This document shows positions 1 to 10,731 of a DNA stretch of 64,000 nucleotides, in pieces. The DNA is from Cavia porcellus (taxonomy: Eukaryota; Chordata; Mammalia; Rodentia; Caviidae): contig NW_026947485.1 of the NCBI RefSeq assembly GCF_034190915.1, positions 30,517,519 to 30,581,518 on the forward strand, in the 5' to 3' direction. The position numbers and the translations under genes are program-made. Position 1 is the stretch's first letter, and every line of letters starts with the position of its first letter. Below the pieces are notes generated by a model, which did no database searches, had not been told where the DNA came from, and worked only from the letters and a program-made list of their open reading frames with translations.

Positions 1-904
1 ATTTACTTATTTACTTTTATTTACTTATTTACTTTTTCAGTTTTTTATACTAGGGAGACAATGCAATATTTACACATGCAAGTCTGATTTATTTCACTTA
101 TGAGTATTGTCTCAAGTTATTTCCATTTACCTATAAAAGCCTCAAGTTTATTCTTCTGTATTGTTGCATAATACTCCATTGTATAAAAATACCAACCACA
201 TCTTTTCAATCCATTCCATGGCTAATGGGCATTTGGGTTATCTCCAAGATCAGCTATTACAAATTGTGCTACTATAAACATGGTACACATATATCACTGT
301 GGGATGATGTTTTCAGTTCTTCTAGGAAAATACCCAGAAGGGAAAGAGCTAGATTGAATGAGACCTCCAATCCTAGTATTTTGAGGAATTGCCACACTGA
401 TTTCCACATTGGTGGTACTGGCCTACACTCCCATCAAGGATGGAGAAAGCGTTCCTTTTCCCCCATAGCCTCTCCAGCATTTGTTATTGGTTGATTTCTT
501 GATAATAACCATTCTTTCTTCAGTGAAATGGAATCTCAGTGCTACTTTAATTTGCATTTCTAGAATGACCAATATTGTTGAACGTTTCTTCATATACTTA
601 TTTGCCCTTTATATATCTTCTTCTGAGAAGTGAGTGTTCATCTCAGATGCCCAGTTTTGATGTATCTTTGAATTTGAGGGACCTGATTTTTTTCAATCTT
701 TCTTTATATGTTCTAGATATAAGTCTTTTGTCTGAGGGATAGTAGACTAATTTTTTTCCATTCTGGGTTTTCTTTTCACTTTGATGGTAATTTCTTTTGA
801 TGTGCAAAAACATCTTAATAGGATTATATCCCAGTTGTTGATTCTTTGAAGTACTTCCTGTGAAGATTGTGTTTTATTCATAAACTCTTTGCCTATCCCT
901 ATTG
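1..904 (-). mobile_element. L1 3' fragment (end of ORF2 and 3'UTR)
   Basis: The plus strand reads as the antisense of the L1 ORF2 C-terminus and 3'UTR. Landmarks are CTCCATTGTATAAAAATACC near 174-193, the TGGGCATTTGGGTTATCTCC block near 226-245, CCTCTCCAGCATTTGTTATT near 470-489 and TGGAATCTCAGTGCTAC near 529. The same landmarks in the same order occur in the longer L1 at 36.8-42.1 kb, so both belong to one family. A repetitive ATTTACTT run lies at the left edge, where the poly(A) end would be, but the true end may lie outside the window. No intact frame remains; ORF2 here is noncoding relic. An MIR abuts the right edge. Confidence 0.85.
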
Positions 905-1088
905 GATTTAAATTCTTGCTTTGCTACTTACTAGCTGAGAGATCATGCATGGGCATTATTTTTTTATGGGCGTTAATTATTTCACCTGTGTTATATGGAA
1001 AATACTACCAAACTCATAGAATATGATGAGCATTAAATGAGCGAATGTTTTGAACAATTCCTGGCACAGTGTATCTCAATAAACATTA

Positions 1089-1090
<2 letters not shown>
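905..1090 (-). mobile_element. MIR SINE
   Basis: Reading right to left this matches the MIR consensus. The plus strand shows TTGCTACTTACTAGCTGAGAG near 919-939, a region like the MIR core, GAGCATTAAATGAGCGAATG near 1029, and CTGGCACAGTGTATCTCAATAAACATTAG near its right end (given here in abbreviated form). Nearly the whole MIR appears to be present. It is an ancient tRNA-derived SINE mobilised by L2 and is no longer active. Confidence 0.75.
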
Positions 1091-1150
<60 letters not shown>

Positions 1151-1162
1151 TGTGTGTGTACA
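1091..1162. repeat. Compound (TC)n-(TG)n microsatellite
   Basis: About 21 TC units run from 1091 to about 1132 and switch directly to about 13 TG units ending near 1159. Such compound dinucleotide tracts are usually length-variable between individuals. The open frames that start in it are artefacts of the repeat. Confidence 0.95.
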
Positions 1163-2432
1163 TGTGTGTGAAGTGTCCTACATTGCTTCATTGCATGTAG
1201 GAGTAGTATTCACATCTTTCAGGTGTCAATACCAACATTTCCTAATAGCTTCTGTGTATGCATCACTTTTGTTAAGAGTTACATCACTCATTCTCAATTG
1301 CAAGCATTTAACCCTCAGTAATATGCAAAGTCTTTGTAAACTTCAAATAGAAGTCAATGCCCTAATTTTTCTGCATCTTGTAGCTGGAACACTTAGTGTC
1401 TGGGGCAGCTGGGCAAAAAGCAACAGAACATACTGGCCTGTTCTCTATTTCTTGCTCCATTACCTGCCCTGCATGGCCTCAGACAAAGTGCTTCTTTACA
1501 CTTTCTTTCTATTGCACAATTTATGCCATTAGTGGAGAGCAAAGCCAAAAGCAAATATTTTTACACCCTGTTCTAGCTTGAGATGATATTTGTTTAGTTT
1601 GGGGTGCCATAGAAACAAACATATCAAAGTAGTAACACATCTGCAAATCCAGGTAAAGTGGTAAAGTAGGGGTCAAATCCATCTTTGAAAGTGTTCCTGG
1701 TGGGGCAGTGTCCCTGGCTAATGGAAGGTGGGCACAAGTGTATCTGAAATATGACCAGGAAGTACCAGTCAGTTGTACTGAGAGAACAAAGGTGGGGGAC
1801 AGAGGCCAGACATTGGTGGATCCTGCACTACTTACTAGCTGACTGATCCAGTCCTTTGCTTGGGTCTTTCTCATCCTCTAGCCTATAAAAATCAACTTAC
1901 AAAATATTTTATTTATCAAATAAGATAAATATCAAAAAGGATTGGGGTGAGAAGTACCTCTGCTAATTTTCTTGAGCAAGAATAGCAACTGGATTGCAAA
2001 AGAAAGATTGTGAAACTGAAGCCTTCTTCCAGAGTATTCTATAGACAGAAAAGTTCAGTTTTTATGAGCATGGCCTTGCAGCAGATGAAGCTCTTTTCTT
2101 CTGATAGTGAGGACTGCCTATATACAGGGAGTTTCTCTTGGCGAATGGCTGCTCATAGAAAAACCAGCTTAAAGAGATCAGGCCCTGTCCAATGACTAGG
2201 AGGTGGGAGGGTTTAGCACTTTGTTTGCACTTAGGACAACCTTAGGGACTACCAAGTACCCCAAGGGGTCTGTTGATACCTTCATTGCAACTGCATGCCT
2301 GCTCACCCTCTCCCTCCCTCTACCCAGCTCCTCCCTCACTCCCTGTTGGCACTGTTTGAGTTCCTCCCACATAAATTAACTGATCAACTTTCTTCTCTAG
2401 AGCTACCTGCTGAGAGCTCAGGAACCTGAGAG
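1163..2432. other. No recognised feature
   Basis: Unique-looking sequence. Short frames occur on both strands (for example 1521-1874 minus) but none shows a domain, a conserved motif or paired splice sites. A pyrimidine-rich patch lies near 2300-2345. I see no repeat family here. Confidence 0.5.
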
Positions 2433-2650
2433 CAGTGGCCTAGGCCAGGGGTAATTATGTCCCTCAGAGGATGTTTGGTAATGTTTGGTTGTGACAACTA
2501 GAGTGGTAGTGGGTAGATGATATTAGCATTTGGTTTTTTTTTTTTAAAGGCCAGGGTTACTACTAACACTGTACAACGTACAAGATAGTCCCCAATAACA
2601 GAGAATTTTCAGACCCAAAATGTAACAATGCCAAGGTTGAAAAATCCCAG
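2433..2650 (+). mobile_element. MER5A-like hAT-Charlie element
   Basis: The order of blocks matches MER5A: a CAGTGG start, CAGAGGATGTTTGGTAATG near 2465, GGTTGTGACAACTAGAG near 2487, AGATAGTCCCCAATAACAGAG near 2583 and CAATGCCAAGGTTGAAAAATCCC at the end. It is a non-autonomous DNA transposon that depended on a Charlie transposase. A poly(T) run near 2534-2546 is an internal change. I found no clear 8-bp duplication at the edges. Confidence 0.8.
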
Positions 2651-2683
2651 ATTAGAAATATTTGTCGTATGGTTATTTACAAG

Positions 2684-3056
2684 TGTTATGGTTTACGTCT
2701 AGATGTTCCACGAAAGCCTATGCAGTCATGGGAACAGGCTTCTAGAGTTTGTGAATGACTTATGATCAACTCCTGGCATTATGGGTGTGAGTGTGACTCT
2801 CAAGCGGGTGTGGACTACATACAATACAGGGACAGAAAGAGGCTTCTTTCCGTGCTCCTTCCCTTTTGCCCTTTTGCTCTTGTTGCTTCTGTTATTTGCC
2901 GCAGCTGCTATGTTGCCCTCAGCAGTGCCACTCTGACTTGGAGCCAGTTGATTATGGACTGAAACCTCTATGAACTGTCAGCTAAATAACCTTTCCTTCC
3001 TTAATTTTGAGGGCCAGGTATTTTGTCCCAGCAATGAGAGAAAAGTAACCAAGACA
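2684..3056 (+). mobile_element. Solo MaLR-type LTR
   Basis: The element starts TGTTATGGTTT and ends ...AACCAAGACA, so it has the TG...CA ends of an LTR. Its start and end resemble the two LTRs of the MaLR element at 56.7-58.9 kb read on their sense strand: that element also starts TGTTATGGTTTGTGTCT and ends with a CAGCAATAAGAGAAAAG-type block. This makes it the same or a close family. No internal region is attached, so it is a recombination product (solo LTR). A clear target duplication is not visible. Confidence 0.7.
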
Positions 3057-3408
3057 CCACACATAAGAATGATGATGGAAAATAAGTTGTAATTCAGATC
3101 ATTAAATAATTCTTAGGGTAAGAAGAAAACCCAGTGCCATGCCCCAACTTGCTTGCCACAATCTCGTTTTCTTTTTTTTTTCCTATGCACCTGCTGATAC
3201 TTCCTGCAGTTGGCTTTGTGTTAGGGATCAGTGGTTCTAATCATGGGTCTATCATCAATTACAGCCACAAACCCAGAAGACATGAAAGAGCACTTCTCAT
3301 TGATAGCATTGGTTCAGTAGTGCTGTTCCCCTCCTGATTCCACGGCAATGCTAACTCTACTCTCCTCTTGTTTGAGGGAAAGAATCTTTCATTAACTAAG
3401 AAACAGAG
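3057..3408. other. No recognised feature
   Basis: Spacer between the solo LTR and a SINE. A short T-run lies near 3170-3181. No repeat family or coding signal seen. Confidence 0.5.
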
Positions 3409-3616
3409 TAGGGAGTGGTGGCACATGCCTACAAGCCTAGTACTCTGGGAAGCTTAGACAGGAAGATCACAAGTTCAAGTCCAGCCTGAGGAACTTAGTG
3501 ATTCAGTGAGACCCTATCTCAAATAAAAAGCGAAAAAAGGGCAGGGAAGTAGCTTAGTGTGAAGAACGCGAGTTCAACTCCCACTACAGAAAACAAAACC
3601 AACCAAACAAATAAGA
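3409..3616 (+). mobile_element. B1-dID chimeric SINE
   Basis: The left half is 7SL-derived: GTGGTGGCACATGCCTACAAG, then CACAAGTTCAAGTCCAGCC and GTGAGACCCTATCTCAAAT. After a short A-rich linker (near 3522-3539) the right half is tRNA/ID-like, with GGGAAGTAGCTTAG and GAGTTCAACTCCCACTACAG, then an A-rich tail. This joined architecture is the main lineage marker in the window. It would be transcribed by RNA polymerase III and copied by L1 enzymes. It is moderately diverged. Confidence 0.85.
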
Positions 3617-5621
3617 ATGAGCTTCTTTACCTCTTTTCATTAAGCTGGATACACTTATGTTCTCATGGTCAGGAGCTATTTTGTGACCCTTTCACGCCTG
3701 GCTGAGTTTATATTACACATGGGCCACACTTAGCAAATAGTTGACTTGCAGAATGTGCTGTCTCTTTGAAGGTCAATGGTGACTTCTACAGGAATCAAAG
3801 CCTTCACTCCACTGAGGGGTCCAGCAGTTGGAGGCTTTTGCGTACCCCCTCGCACCGGTTCAGGAACAAGATACACTTGGGGGCTTTGACCTTGACACCT
3901 TGACATGTTTTCATTCAAGGGTAAAGTGGAACAAGAGAAACATGAGTTCTTAGATATTAGCCATTAATTGGAGAAAGCAGGTGAGAGGAAAGAAAAAGTC
4001 AAGGAGAAATAAAAAAAAAATCAAATTGCAAACAAGCAGTCTGCGAGACAGAAAGTAAACTAGTAGACCATAGCATAGGGTCAATGAAATAGAGAAGGAA
4101 AAGTATTTTAAGAAGCAGGGAATGGTCAGCTATGTCCGATGCCCAAGAAAGGTTTTAGTAAACTGAGGGCAGTGATGGAGGTTGATTCCTAAACTCAAAA
4201 AATTTAAATCTGAAAGGAACTGGAGACAGGTGCTCTAGCTCAGCATGCCGAGGGTTTGAACCTTGGCTGCAGCATATGGATTAACAGCAGCGTGTTCAAA
4301 TGGGCCCTAAAGGTAACTGAACACCCTCTGCTAGTGCCACTTTCCTCCACTTCCCTCATCTCGCCCTGAGTTGCAAAGCCCTGAGCTTTCATTGAAGGAG
4401 CATTGAAGATTCTCATCTAACTAGTCAAGGGGATGTCCCTAGGTGAAGTAGAAAGGGCAAGTGGGCAGGAGTAGCCTTGCCCTATCTGTACTCATGGTTC
4501 CTTGGGTGGTCTCCTTTCTCCACTGTGGCCTTGCCACATGGGCATGAGTGGAGCTGGTAGCCATGGCAGAAGGATGGAACTCTACCATGAAGTCACTTCT
4601 CCTCTAACCCTCCTCGGTGGATGTTAAGTGAGAGGTTGGGACCAGAAAAGGCCCCTTCAGTTTCTAATATTGTGTACATATGGAGTGGTTTCACTTCACT
4701 TACCAGCAGTAAGAAGCAGCACACAAACCAGTTGTTCAATCAATGTGGTCAAAGCAGCACATTTTCCCTTCTTGAATTTGCCTTTGGCAAAGGAGAAAAT
4801 GTGGGTTGTGTTATTCCCAGCATGAGGAAGCTCAATCTGAGATTTCTAATATAGTGGGGCACTTTTATTTTTTGCTAATGATCCCTGAAGCTGATTTTGC
4901 TTTTAATTGAGTGAGCCCAGCAAAGCCCAGACACTCAGATTTGTTATACAGACCCTGTGAAATCAATATAGAAAAACCTTGGGTTATATGAGCCTGCTAC
5001 CACTCAGTGAATCATACTATGCAATATTTCCTAAAAGATAATGGGTTTCAAAACCAAGAATAAATCTTCTTTGACATGTTGGATATTTGTCATGTTTTCT
5101 GGTGGTGGAATTACAGCAACTTCAATAAAATCCATTTGGTGGTTGGGTCATAGATTAATATCCGATACAGTCATGGTTTTAGGATATCAAGAAGTGAAGT
5201 GCAGGGGGAGGGAAGCAAGTTTGCAATTTTTCTAGGGTTCTAGTACACCGAGTGCTAAATGTTGGCCCAGACATTGCTAGAAAACCTACAAAAATAAAAA
5301 AGAAGTAATAGAAAGTGGGACTTTGAACATTACACACTGTAACATGATACTGTATTTTTGAAATAGTAAACATGACTTCCATATGTGGCTAAGTGTGCCC
5401 AAGGCCGTGGACTGTAATGCAAAGCAAATTGATTTGCATCTGTTTTGTTCACACCATTTTAACTCCTGGCTTTCCATTTGAAACATTGACACAACATAAT
5501 TACCTCTACATTTTTCACGACTTAGCAGAAATACTTTCCCCATGACAAGGAAAATGAAATTGATTTTCTGATTAAATGACTTGGGCTAGTCCTTCTGAGT
5601 TAATATGCTTTTCTGTGACAG
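3617..5621. other. No recognised repeat; weak exon-like frame inside
   Basis: Mostly unique sequence. The only item of note is a 62-codon minus-strand frame at 3730-3918 with a protein-like composition (see findings). The rest shows short frames only. I see no RNA gene or clear transposon. Confidence 0.45.
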
Positions 5622-5720
5622 ATGAGTCAGCAACATTTATTGAGCCCTTGCTGGGCAAGAAGTTATTTACAATGTGTTATATGAATCTATAAGAACAATA
5701 TCTTCATGGCCTTCTTAGCC
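5622..5720 (+). mobile_element. Probable MIR fragment
   Basis: GTCAGCAACATTTATTGAGCCC followed by TTGCTGGGCAAGAAGTTATTTACA resembles the 5' part of MIR (AACATTTATTGAGC...). Only the first part is recognisable, so this is a tentative call. Confidence 0.4.
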
Positions 5721-6059
5721 CATCCATGTTTGGAATTCGGCAGCTATTTCTGTCTAGGTGCCAGGTCGACACCTAATTCTCTCAGTGTTGTGGAGAAAGG
5801 GAAGGTTGTCTTGACAACAGTTTGGAAAAAGTCAACTAGCAGAATTTATTTCATCTAAAGCCCCAGTCTTAGAAATTGAGTGTGGATGCAAGTTCTCTTT
5901 ATAATTTAAGTTTGAGGCTGGGTAGACACTTCACTTTAAAATTGTTTGTGAATAATTTAAGAATGTGAAGTATAGTCATATTTTGCAAAAACCAGAAAGG
6001 TAAAAAAGGAATGCAGTAAACTATCTTCCTTTCTTTCTACTCTGCACAGTCGTCCACAC

Positions 6060-6306
6060 TTCCCAGGTTCCTGTTAAAGCTATATAAAAATACATATTAT
6101 TTCTTGTTTTCTCTCCCTTTTTTTTAAGGAACATAAATGGTAGCACATATTGTTTTGAATGGTTCTAAATAATACTATTTCTTGGAAATTCTTGAGTATC
6201 AGCACTAAAAGAAATGCCCTCCATTATTTTTAGTGGCCTCTAGTAGCCCATTGTGTGTGTGTACCACAATTTATTCAACTAGCTTCCTGTTGGTGGATTT
6301 GTTTTG
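6060..6306 (-). mobile_element. Old L1M 3'UTR, left part
   Basis: The plus strand is antisense to an old L1 3'UTR: TAGTGGCCTCTAGTAGCCCA, ACCACAATTTATTCAACTAG and CCTGTTGGTGGATTTG, in the order seen in mammalian L1M families. The element continues at 7079 after the younger insertion at 6320-7065. Joining the two flanks restores a continuous L1M-like reading (TTTTGTGACTTAG to TTTTTATAAAC), which shows the younger element came later. Confidence 0.65.
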
Positions 6307-6310
6307 TGAC

Positions 6311-6345
<35 letters not shown>

Positions 6346-7078
6346 AGGAGAAAGAGAAAAAAACAGAAAAAGGGTACAAGTAATACAAAATTTAAAAAAT
6401 AAACAGTAAGAAATCACTAGTTAATAGATTACATATTCTCATCTTAGAAATAGTTGTTCAAGTTTAAAAAATTAAAGCATATAAAGTGGACTTTCAAACT
6501 GAGAATGCAAACAGTTTTGTTCAATGATCCAAAAAACCTTAGTAATATGGTTATCTATCTTTTTTTTTTTATTTAAGGAGAAAAGAAAAAAAAGTGAAAG
6601 GGTACAAGTTATACAGATTTACAGAAGAAAAAATGAACAGTAGGAAATCACTAGTTAATGGATTACATATTGCCATCTTAGAAATAATTGTTCAGGTTAT
6701 CTATCTTATACACTTAAACATATATGCAGTTATAACCTTTAGAGCACTTTCTTTTCTTTTCTTTTGTACAATGAAAATTACACATTTGGGGTTTTATTAC
6801 TCCCACAGTTCTTATTACTTTTTTTGAAGAGAGTATAACCAAATGCGACATATCAGAACAGTCAGTCAAATCAAAAGGATGGACATAATAGATAATGTAA
6901 AAACAAAATACAAGGTGATCAACAATGGTTATCATACTACCTCTTGCTATTTTAAGAAGAATTGCCAGTTATAATAAAATTGAACAAAATAGTAAAGAAT
7001 AAAACCAAAGCATTGGAGACATTACAGGACTTTAAAAGAAGATAATAGTCAACCAGAATGGGCTCTGACTTAGTTTTT
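6307..7078 (-). mobile_element. Younger L1 3'UTR insertion with target duplication
   Basis: A 13-bp direct repeat, TGACTTAGTTTTT, lies at 6307-6319 and again at 7066-7078. Between them is a poly(T) run and then sequence related to the L1 3'UTR units seen at 36.8-37.4 kb and 59.8-60.2 kb (for example ATCAACAATGGTTATCATAC near 6920 and ATAAAACCAAAGCATTGGAG near 7000). The insertion is therefore a severely 5'-truncated L1 on the minus strand, holding 3'UTR only. It sits inside the old L1M and contains a further insertion at 6562-6694. Confidence 0.85.
6549..6707 (-). mobile_element. Secondary retroinsertion inside the L1 3'UTR
   Basis: A second 13-bp direct repeat, GGTTATCTATCTT, lies at 6549-6561 and 6695-6707. 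The segment between them begins with poly(T) and then copies the host element's own start (ATTTAAGGAGAAA..., GGGTACAAG, AATCACTAGTTAATGGATTA), matching 6340-6466. It looks like an independent insertion of about 130 bp from the same short L1 3' end into an existing copy, in the same orientation. Confidence 0.8.
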
Positions 7079-7331
7079 ATAAACAATGTCCAACGGATAA
7101 CTGTGTGTAAATGTCACTATTCTTATGTACAGGTATATTGATAGGGATAATTACTACATTTGGGATCAATGAGTCCAAAGGGAAACACATCTTAACATTT
7201 CCATAAATTCAGACAAGTTACTCTCCACAGGGCCTGTACAAATTTATTTTTTCACCGACAATAAGCGTGCCTGTTAACCCATATCCATCCTAACATGGCA
7301 TGCCATTATAACAGTCTTTTGGATTTATGCC
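7079..7331 (-). mobile_element. Old L1M 3'UTR, right part
   Basis: Continuation of the L1M interrupted at 6306. The blocks ACAGGTATATTGATAGGGAT, CAATGAGTCCAAAGGG and CAAATTTATTTTTTCACCGAC resemble antisense L1M 3'UTR (expandable around the sequence for bases that precede the ORF2 stop). The right edge is uncertain. Confidence 0.55.
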
Positions 7332-8074
7332 AGTCTTAGAGGAAAAAATATATCTCAATGATTTCTGGGAAATGGGAGGCAGATGGATCAAGAAGAGGAT
7401 ATAATAGTATCCAGCTATCCTGTTTTCCAGTCCTGAGTTTCTTTCCTCCAAGCACCACACAAGGTGCACAAACAGCACATAACAGGCATGCAGCCTACAT
7501 TCACTGAGTAAATTGGGGGATCATTACATGGGTGTGAGGAGGATAACTTGATGTACATGAAATGGTTAGTTTTGTCTTAATTTATATCTTTATTATAATA
7601 AGCATACTTGAATATTGTTTCAGGTTTCATTTTTTTCTTTCTTTTTGTGTCTTTGGGATTTGATTTCTTTTACTAACTAAAGGCTTTTTGTATGTTAAAG
7701 CTATGGACAACAGAACCGGTTATCTTATCACATTCTCTTTTTGTTTGTGACATTTCTTTAGTTGATTCTCTGGGTTTTCTAAACTTGCAAACTATAGAAA
7801 ACAAATAATGATAATTTGATTTCCTTTTTCCAAATATACTTATTTCTTTTCATACGTTCTTTTCCCTTTCCTTTCTTATTGGAAAATATTTCCAAAATAA
7901 TATTACAATGGCAGCGGTGATTGTGAATATTGTCATCTTGGTTCTGATCCTTAATATAAATAATTTTACTTTTCTCTGTAAGCCTAATGCTGACTTCTGG
8001 GTTGAGATAGAATATTTTGCCATATTAAAGAAATGTTCATCTGTTCTATTTTCTTTTGATTAAGAGGGTTTCTA
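7332..8074. other. No recognised feature
   Basis: AT-rich unique sequence with T-rich patches near 7630-7680 and 7820-7890. No coding or RNA signal seen. Confidence 0.5.
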
Positions 8075-8607
8075 AAAATAAAATCAAGAGTAGACATCCA
8101 TTCTTGGAAAAATTAAACATAAAATTACTATATAACTTGGTAATCCCACTTCTGGATGTATATTCACAGGAGCCAAAAGTTGGGACTTAAACAGACACAG
8201 CAGCATTATTTGAATAGTTAAAAGGTGGAAGTGGCCCAGCTGTCTATGAGTAGTCAAATAAAATGTGGTATGCACATCTGATGAAATATTAGGAAGGATA
8301 TATTTTGATATTAGGAAGGATTATATTTTTATATCATATAGATGAACTCCAAAGACATTGTATGTACATGAAGTACTGTACTGAGCATAGTCAAATTAAT
8401 AGAGACAGAAAATACAATGGTGGCTGTCAGGTTTGGGAGCAGAATGGGGGATTAATGTTTAATGGGTTCTGACTTTCACTTTGGGAAGGTGGAGATGTAC
8501 AGTAATGATGGTTATACAACAATATCAATGTACCAGTTATCACTGATACGTATATTTTTAAATGCCTAAGGTAGTAAATATTTTGTGTATTTTACCATAC
8601 TAAAAGA
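8075..8607 (+). mobile_element. Old L1M 3' end
   Basis: Sense-strand blocks in L1M order: AAACATAAAATTACTATATA near 8115, TGGTAATCCCACTTCTGG near 8137, CAGCAGCATTATTTGAATAG near 8198, TTAAAAGGTGGAAGTGGCCC near 8218, ATAAAATGTGGTATGCA near 8258, then TCAAATTAATAGAGACAGAAAA near 8391, CAATGGTGGCTGTCAGG near 8415 and TATTTTACCATACTAAAAG at the end. ORF2 is not open. An internal 22-23 bp tandem duplication (ATATTAGGAAGGAT twice) lies at about 8287-8330. Confidence 0.85.
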
Positions 8608-8870
8608 GGAATGGATATTGAGTTTTACAAATGTTTTTCAGCATTATAAAAAAGAACATATAATCTTTTTTCCCTTTGTTCTGAAAATGGTGAATTAAAT
8701 TAGTTAGAACATCTAACATTGGATCACTCTTACATTTCTCAGAGTAACACAGACTAGGCTATGGTTTAATTCTTTAAAAATGCTGTTGATGATGTTTGTC
8801 CATATTCAGGATTTTTTTAAACATTGGAGTTCATAAATTAAATTGTTCTTTTTTTTGCTCCTTTTTTCTC
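8608..8870 (-). mobile_element. Old L1 ORF2 fragment
   Basis: The plus strand is antisense to L1 ORF2 reverse-transcriptase sequence: GATATTGAGTTTTACAAATG near 8612, GGTGAATTAAATTAG near 8689, TGTTGATGATGTTTGTCC near 8782. It abuts the opposite-strand L1M 3' end at 8607, so the two are separate insertions or an inverted L1. Frames are broken. Confidence 0.6.
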
Positions 8871-9149
8871 TCTTCCTCTTTCCTTTCTTTTTGTGCTTGG
8901 TCTTGTAAGTTCATCTCATGTTTTTTCTTAATAGCTGTATTATTTTTCATTTTCAGCTACACTAACTTCTTCAAAATATTCTAGCTGCATTTCTACTAAG
9001 CCACAAAGTTTGAATGTATTATGTGTCAATAACTTACTCCTAACCTATTCAGAATAAAGAATAAAATTTAAGACAGAATAGTGGACTTTGTAATAAATGC
9101 TCCCATTTAGAAATCCAGATGATAAGGCTTCATCTCATGTTAGTGAATT
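8871..9149. other. T-rich low-complexity stretch and unique DNA
   Basis: A pyrimidine-rich tract spans about 8840-8960. The 62-codon hydrophobic frame across it is a product of TTT/TTC/CTT codons. The rest to 9149 shows nothing I recognise. Confidence 0.5.
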
Positions 9150-9290
9150 TCAAGACATTGTTGATTACCTTCTTTGTGCAAGGGATTGTCTCAGGGATGA
9201 GAAATAAAAACATGACTGAGATAAGTCTTTTATTGGAGGAGGAAGAGGAGTAAATAGGTAACCACTAGATTATAAGGTAAGTGCCTTGGA
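9150..9290 (-). mobile_element. Probable L2 fragment
   Basis: TTGTTGATTACCTTCTTTGTGC then AGGGATTGTCTCAGGGATGAG resembles the reverse complement of the L2 3' end (AATATTTGTTGA..., TGCCAGGCACTGT..., GGGGATACAG). Highly diverged; tentative. Confidence 0.35.
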
Positions 9291-9383
9291 AGAAGCACGC
9301 TCAAGATCCACAGTGAGGAGACCCTGGGGTCTCCAGGAAAACTTCACTATGGAATCCTCCTCTTCATTTCTTATTTCTTACAA

Positions 9384-9712
9384 TATAGTCATCCTTTGGA
9401 GTCACAGGAGATTGATTCCAGAATCCCCAAGGATACTAAAACCTATGGATACTTGAGTTCCTTGTATAATGTAGTATATATTTGTATAATCTATACTTAT
9501 TCATGTAATTTGTATTTACTGTCTCTATAATATTCATAATATATAATATAATAAAGATGCTATCTAAATAGTTGTTAAATTGCACCATTTAGCAAATTAT
9601 GATAAAAAAGCATGTAATGTTTAGTACAGATGCCATATTTTTTCAAATACTGTATCTTTATCCTAAGATTTGTTGAATCTGTGAAAGCAGTACCCGTAGG
9701 TATGCAAGGCTG
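9384..9712 (-). mobile_element. Tigger-like miniature DNA transposon, copy 1
   Basis: This is the reverse complement of the elements at 10.4 kb and 55.1 kb. It starts TATAGTCATCCTTTGGAGTC and runs through GATTGATTCCAGAATCCCC and GGATACTAAAACC to GTTGAATCTGTGAAAGCAG and GTAGGTATGCAAGGCTG. The opposite end type is AGTTGGCCCTC. Size near 330 bp, inverted ends and no coding capacity fit a non-autonomous pogo/Tigger-type element. I do not commit to a specific family name. Confidence 0.65.
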
Positions 9713-10429
9713 TGTTGTGTATGTTTCTTCGCCTAAACTCCAAATTGGCATATGGCATCACATGAGCCAACAGCTCTTGCCTGCTTTTCCCAGTGTTGTT
9801 ATGGATCGAAGAAATTCATGTGATGGTTTCATCTTATCAGGACCCTGGAAAACTAGTGCACAGCACTTCTGAGGAGGACCTAGAAATCCTCAGGAGGTAA
9901 CCAGTAGTTTGCCTTAGTTCAGACCTTCTTTAGTTCAGATCTTGGTACACGAAACAGCTCTTAAAGTCTTCTTTAAGACTTATTCTGTTCTTCAGTTTTT
10001 GTCTTTCTGCTAAAAGTGCCAACTCATGCCAACTAGGCCAATGTTAGTCATGCTATTTTCTTATGTTTATACTTCTATTCCACATTTGTTCCAGGGAAGA
10101 TGTGGATCTCTGTCACTTTAAAATGCCCCCTGGAGTTATATTTTGTAAGATCTTGAGACCCAGGAAGCTTCTCTGCCAAACCTAGTACAAGCTGGAGCCC
10201 TCTTGAGTCATGGCAGATAGAGGTATGCCATCTGCTTACATAAATGACAATGACTGCTGAAAGGACCAATTATTTTCTACTTCAGCCTTTTCCTCTTAGA
10301 CATTTGTTTTTAAGAATCTATATGTATAATGATTTTTACCTGTGTTTCACATGGAGCATAGAAATGCGAAATTGGAAAATAAATACTACACACAATTCTG
10401 TAACACTGTGTTCTTGTGAAAATGCCATG
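9713..10429. other. No recognised feature
   Basis: Spacer between two Tigger-like copies of opposite orientation. Short frames only. No repeat recognised. Confidence 0.5.
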
Positions 10430-10731
10430 CAGTTGGCCCTCAGTATCGCTGGATTTCACATCTGCAGATAAACTAATTACAAATGAAAAATGTTGGGGAA
10501 AATAATTGCACGTGTACTGAATATGTGGACTTTTTCTCCCTGTTATTATTCCATGAACAATATGCTATGACAACCTTTGCACAAGTTTGCATTGTGTTAG
10601 ACATCATAAATCACCTAGAGATGATAAAAGTATACAGAAGGACATTCGTAAGTTATAGGCAAATATTAAACCATTTGGTATAAGTGACTTGAACATCCAC
10701 TAATCCCCCATGGATGCTTAGACTAGACTGC
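10430..10731 (+). mobile_element. Tigger-like miniature DNA transposon, copy 2
   Basis: Starts CAGTTGGCCCTCAGTATCGC and continues with CACATCTGCAGATAAACTAA, TGGGGAAAATAATTGCACGTG, GATGATAAAAGTATACAG and CTTGAACATCCACTAATCCC, collinear with the copy at 55.1 kb. The 3' end is partly deleted (the GGTCCTGGAACCAAT-type block is missing) but the terminal ...GACTAGACTG remains. Confidence 0.7.

Noticed and set aside
1134..1532. 132-codon frame starting in the TG repeat
   Set aside because: The start lies in the microsatellite (MCVCVCV) and the rest has no motif.
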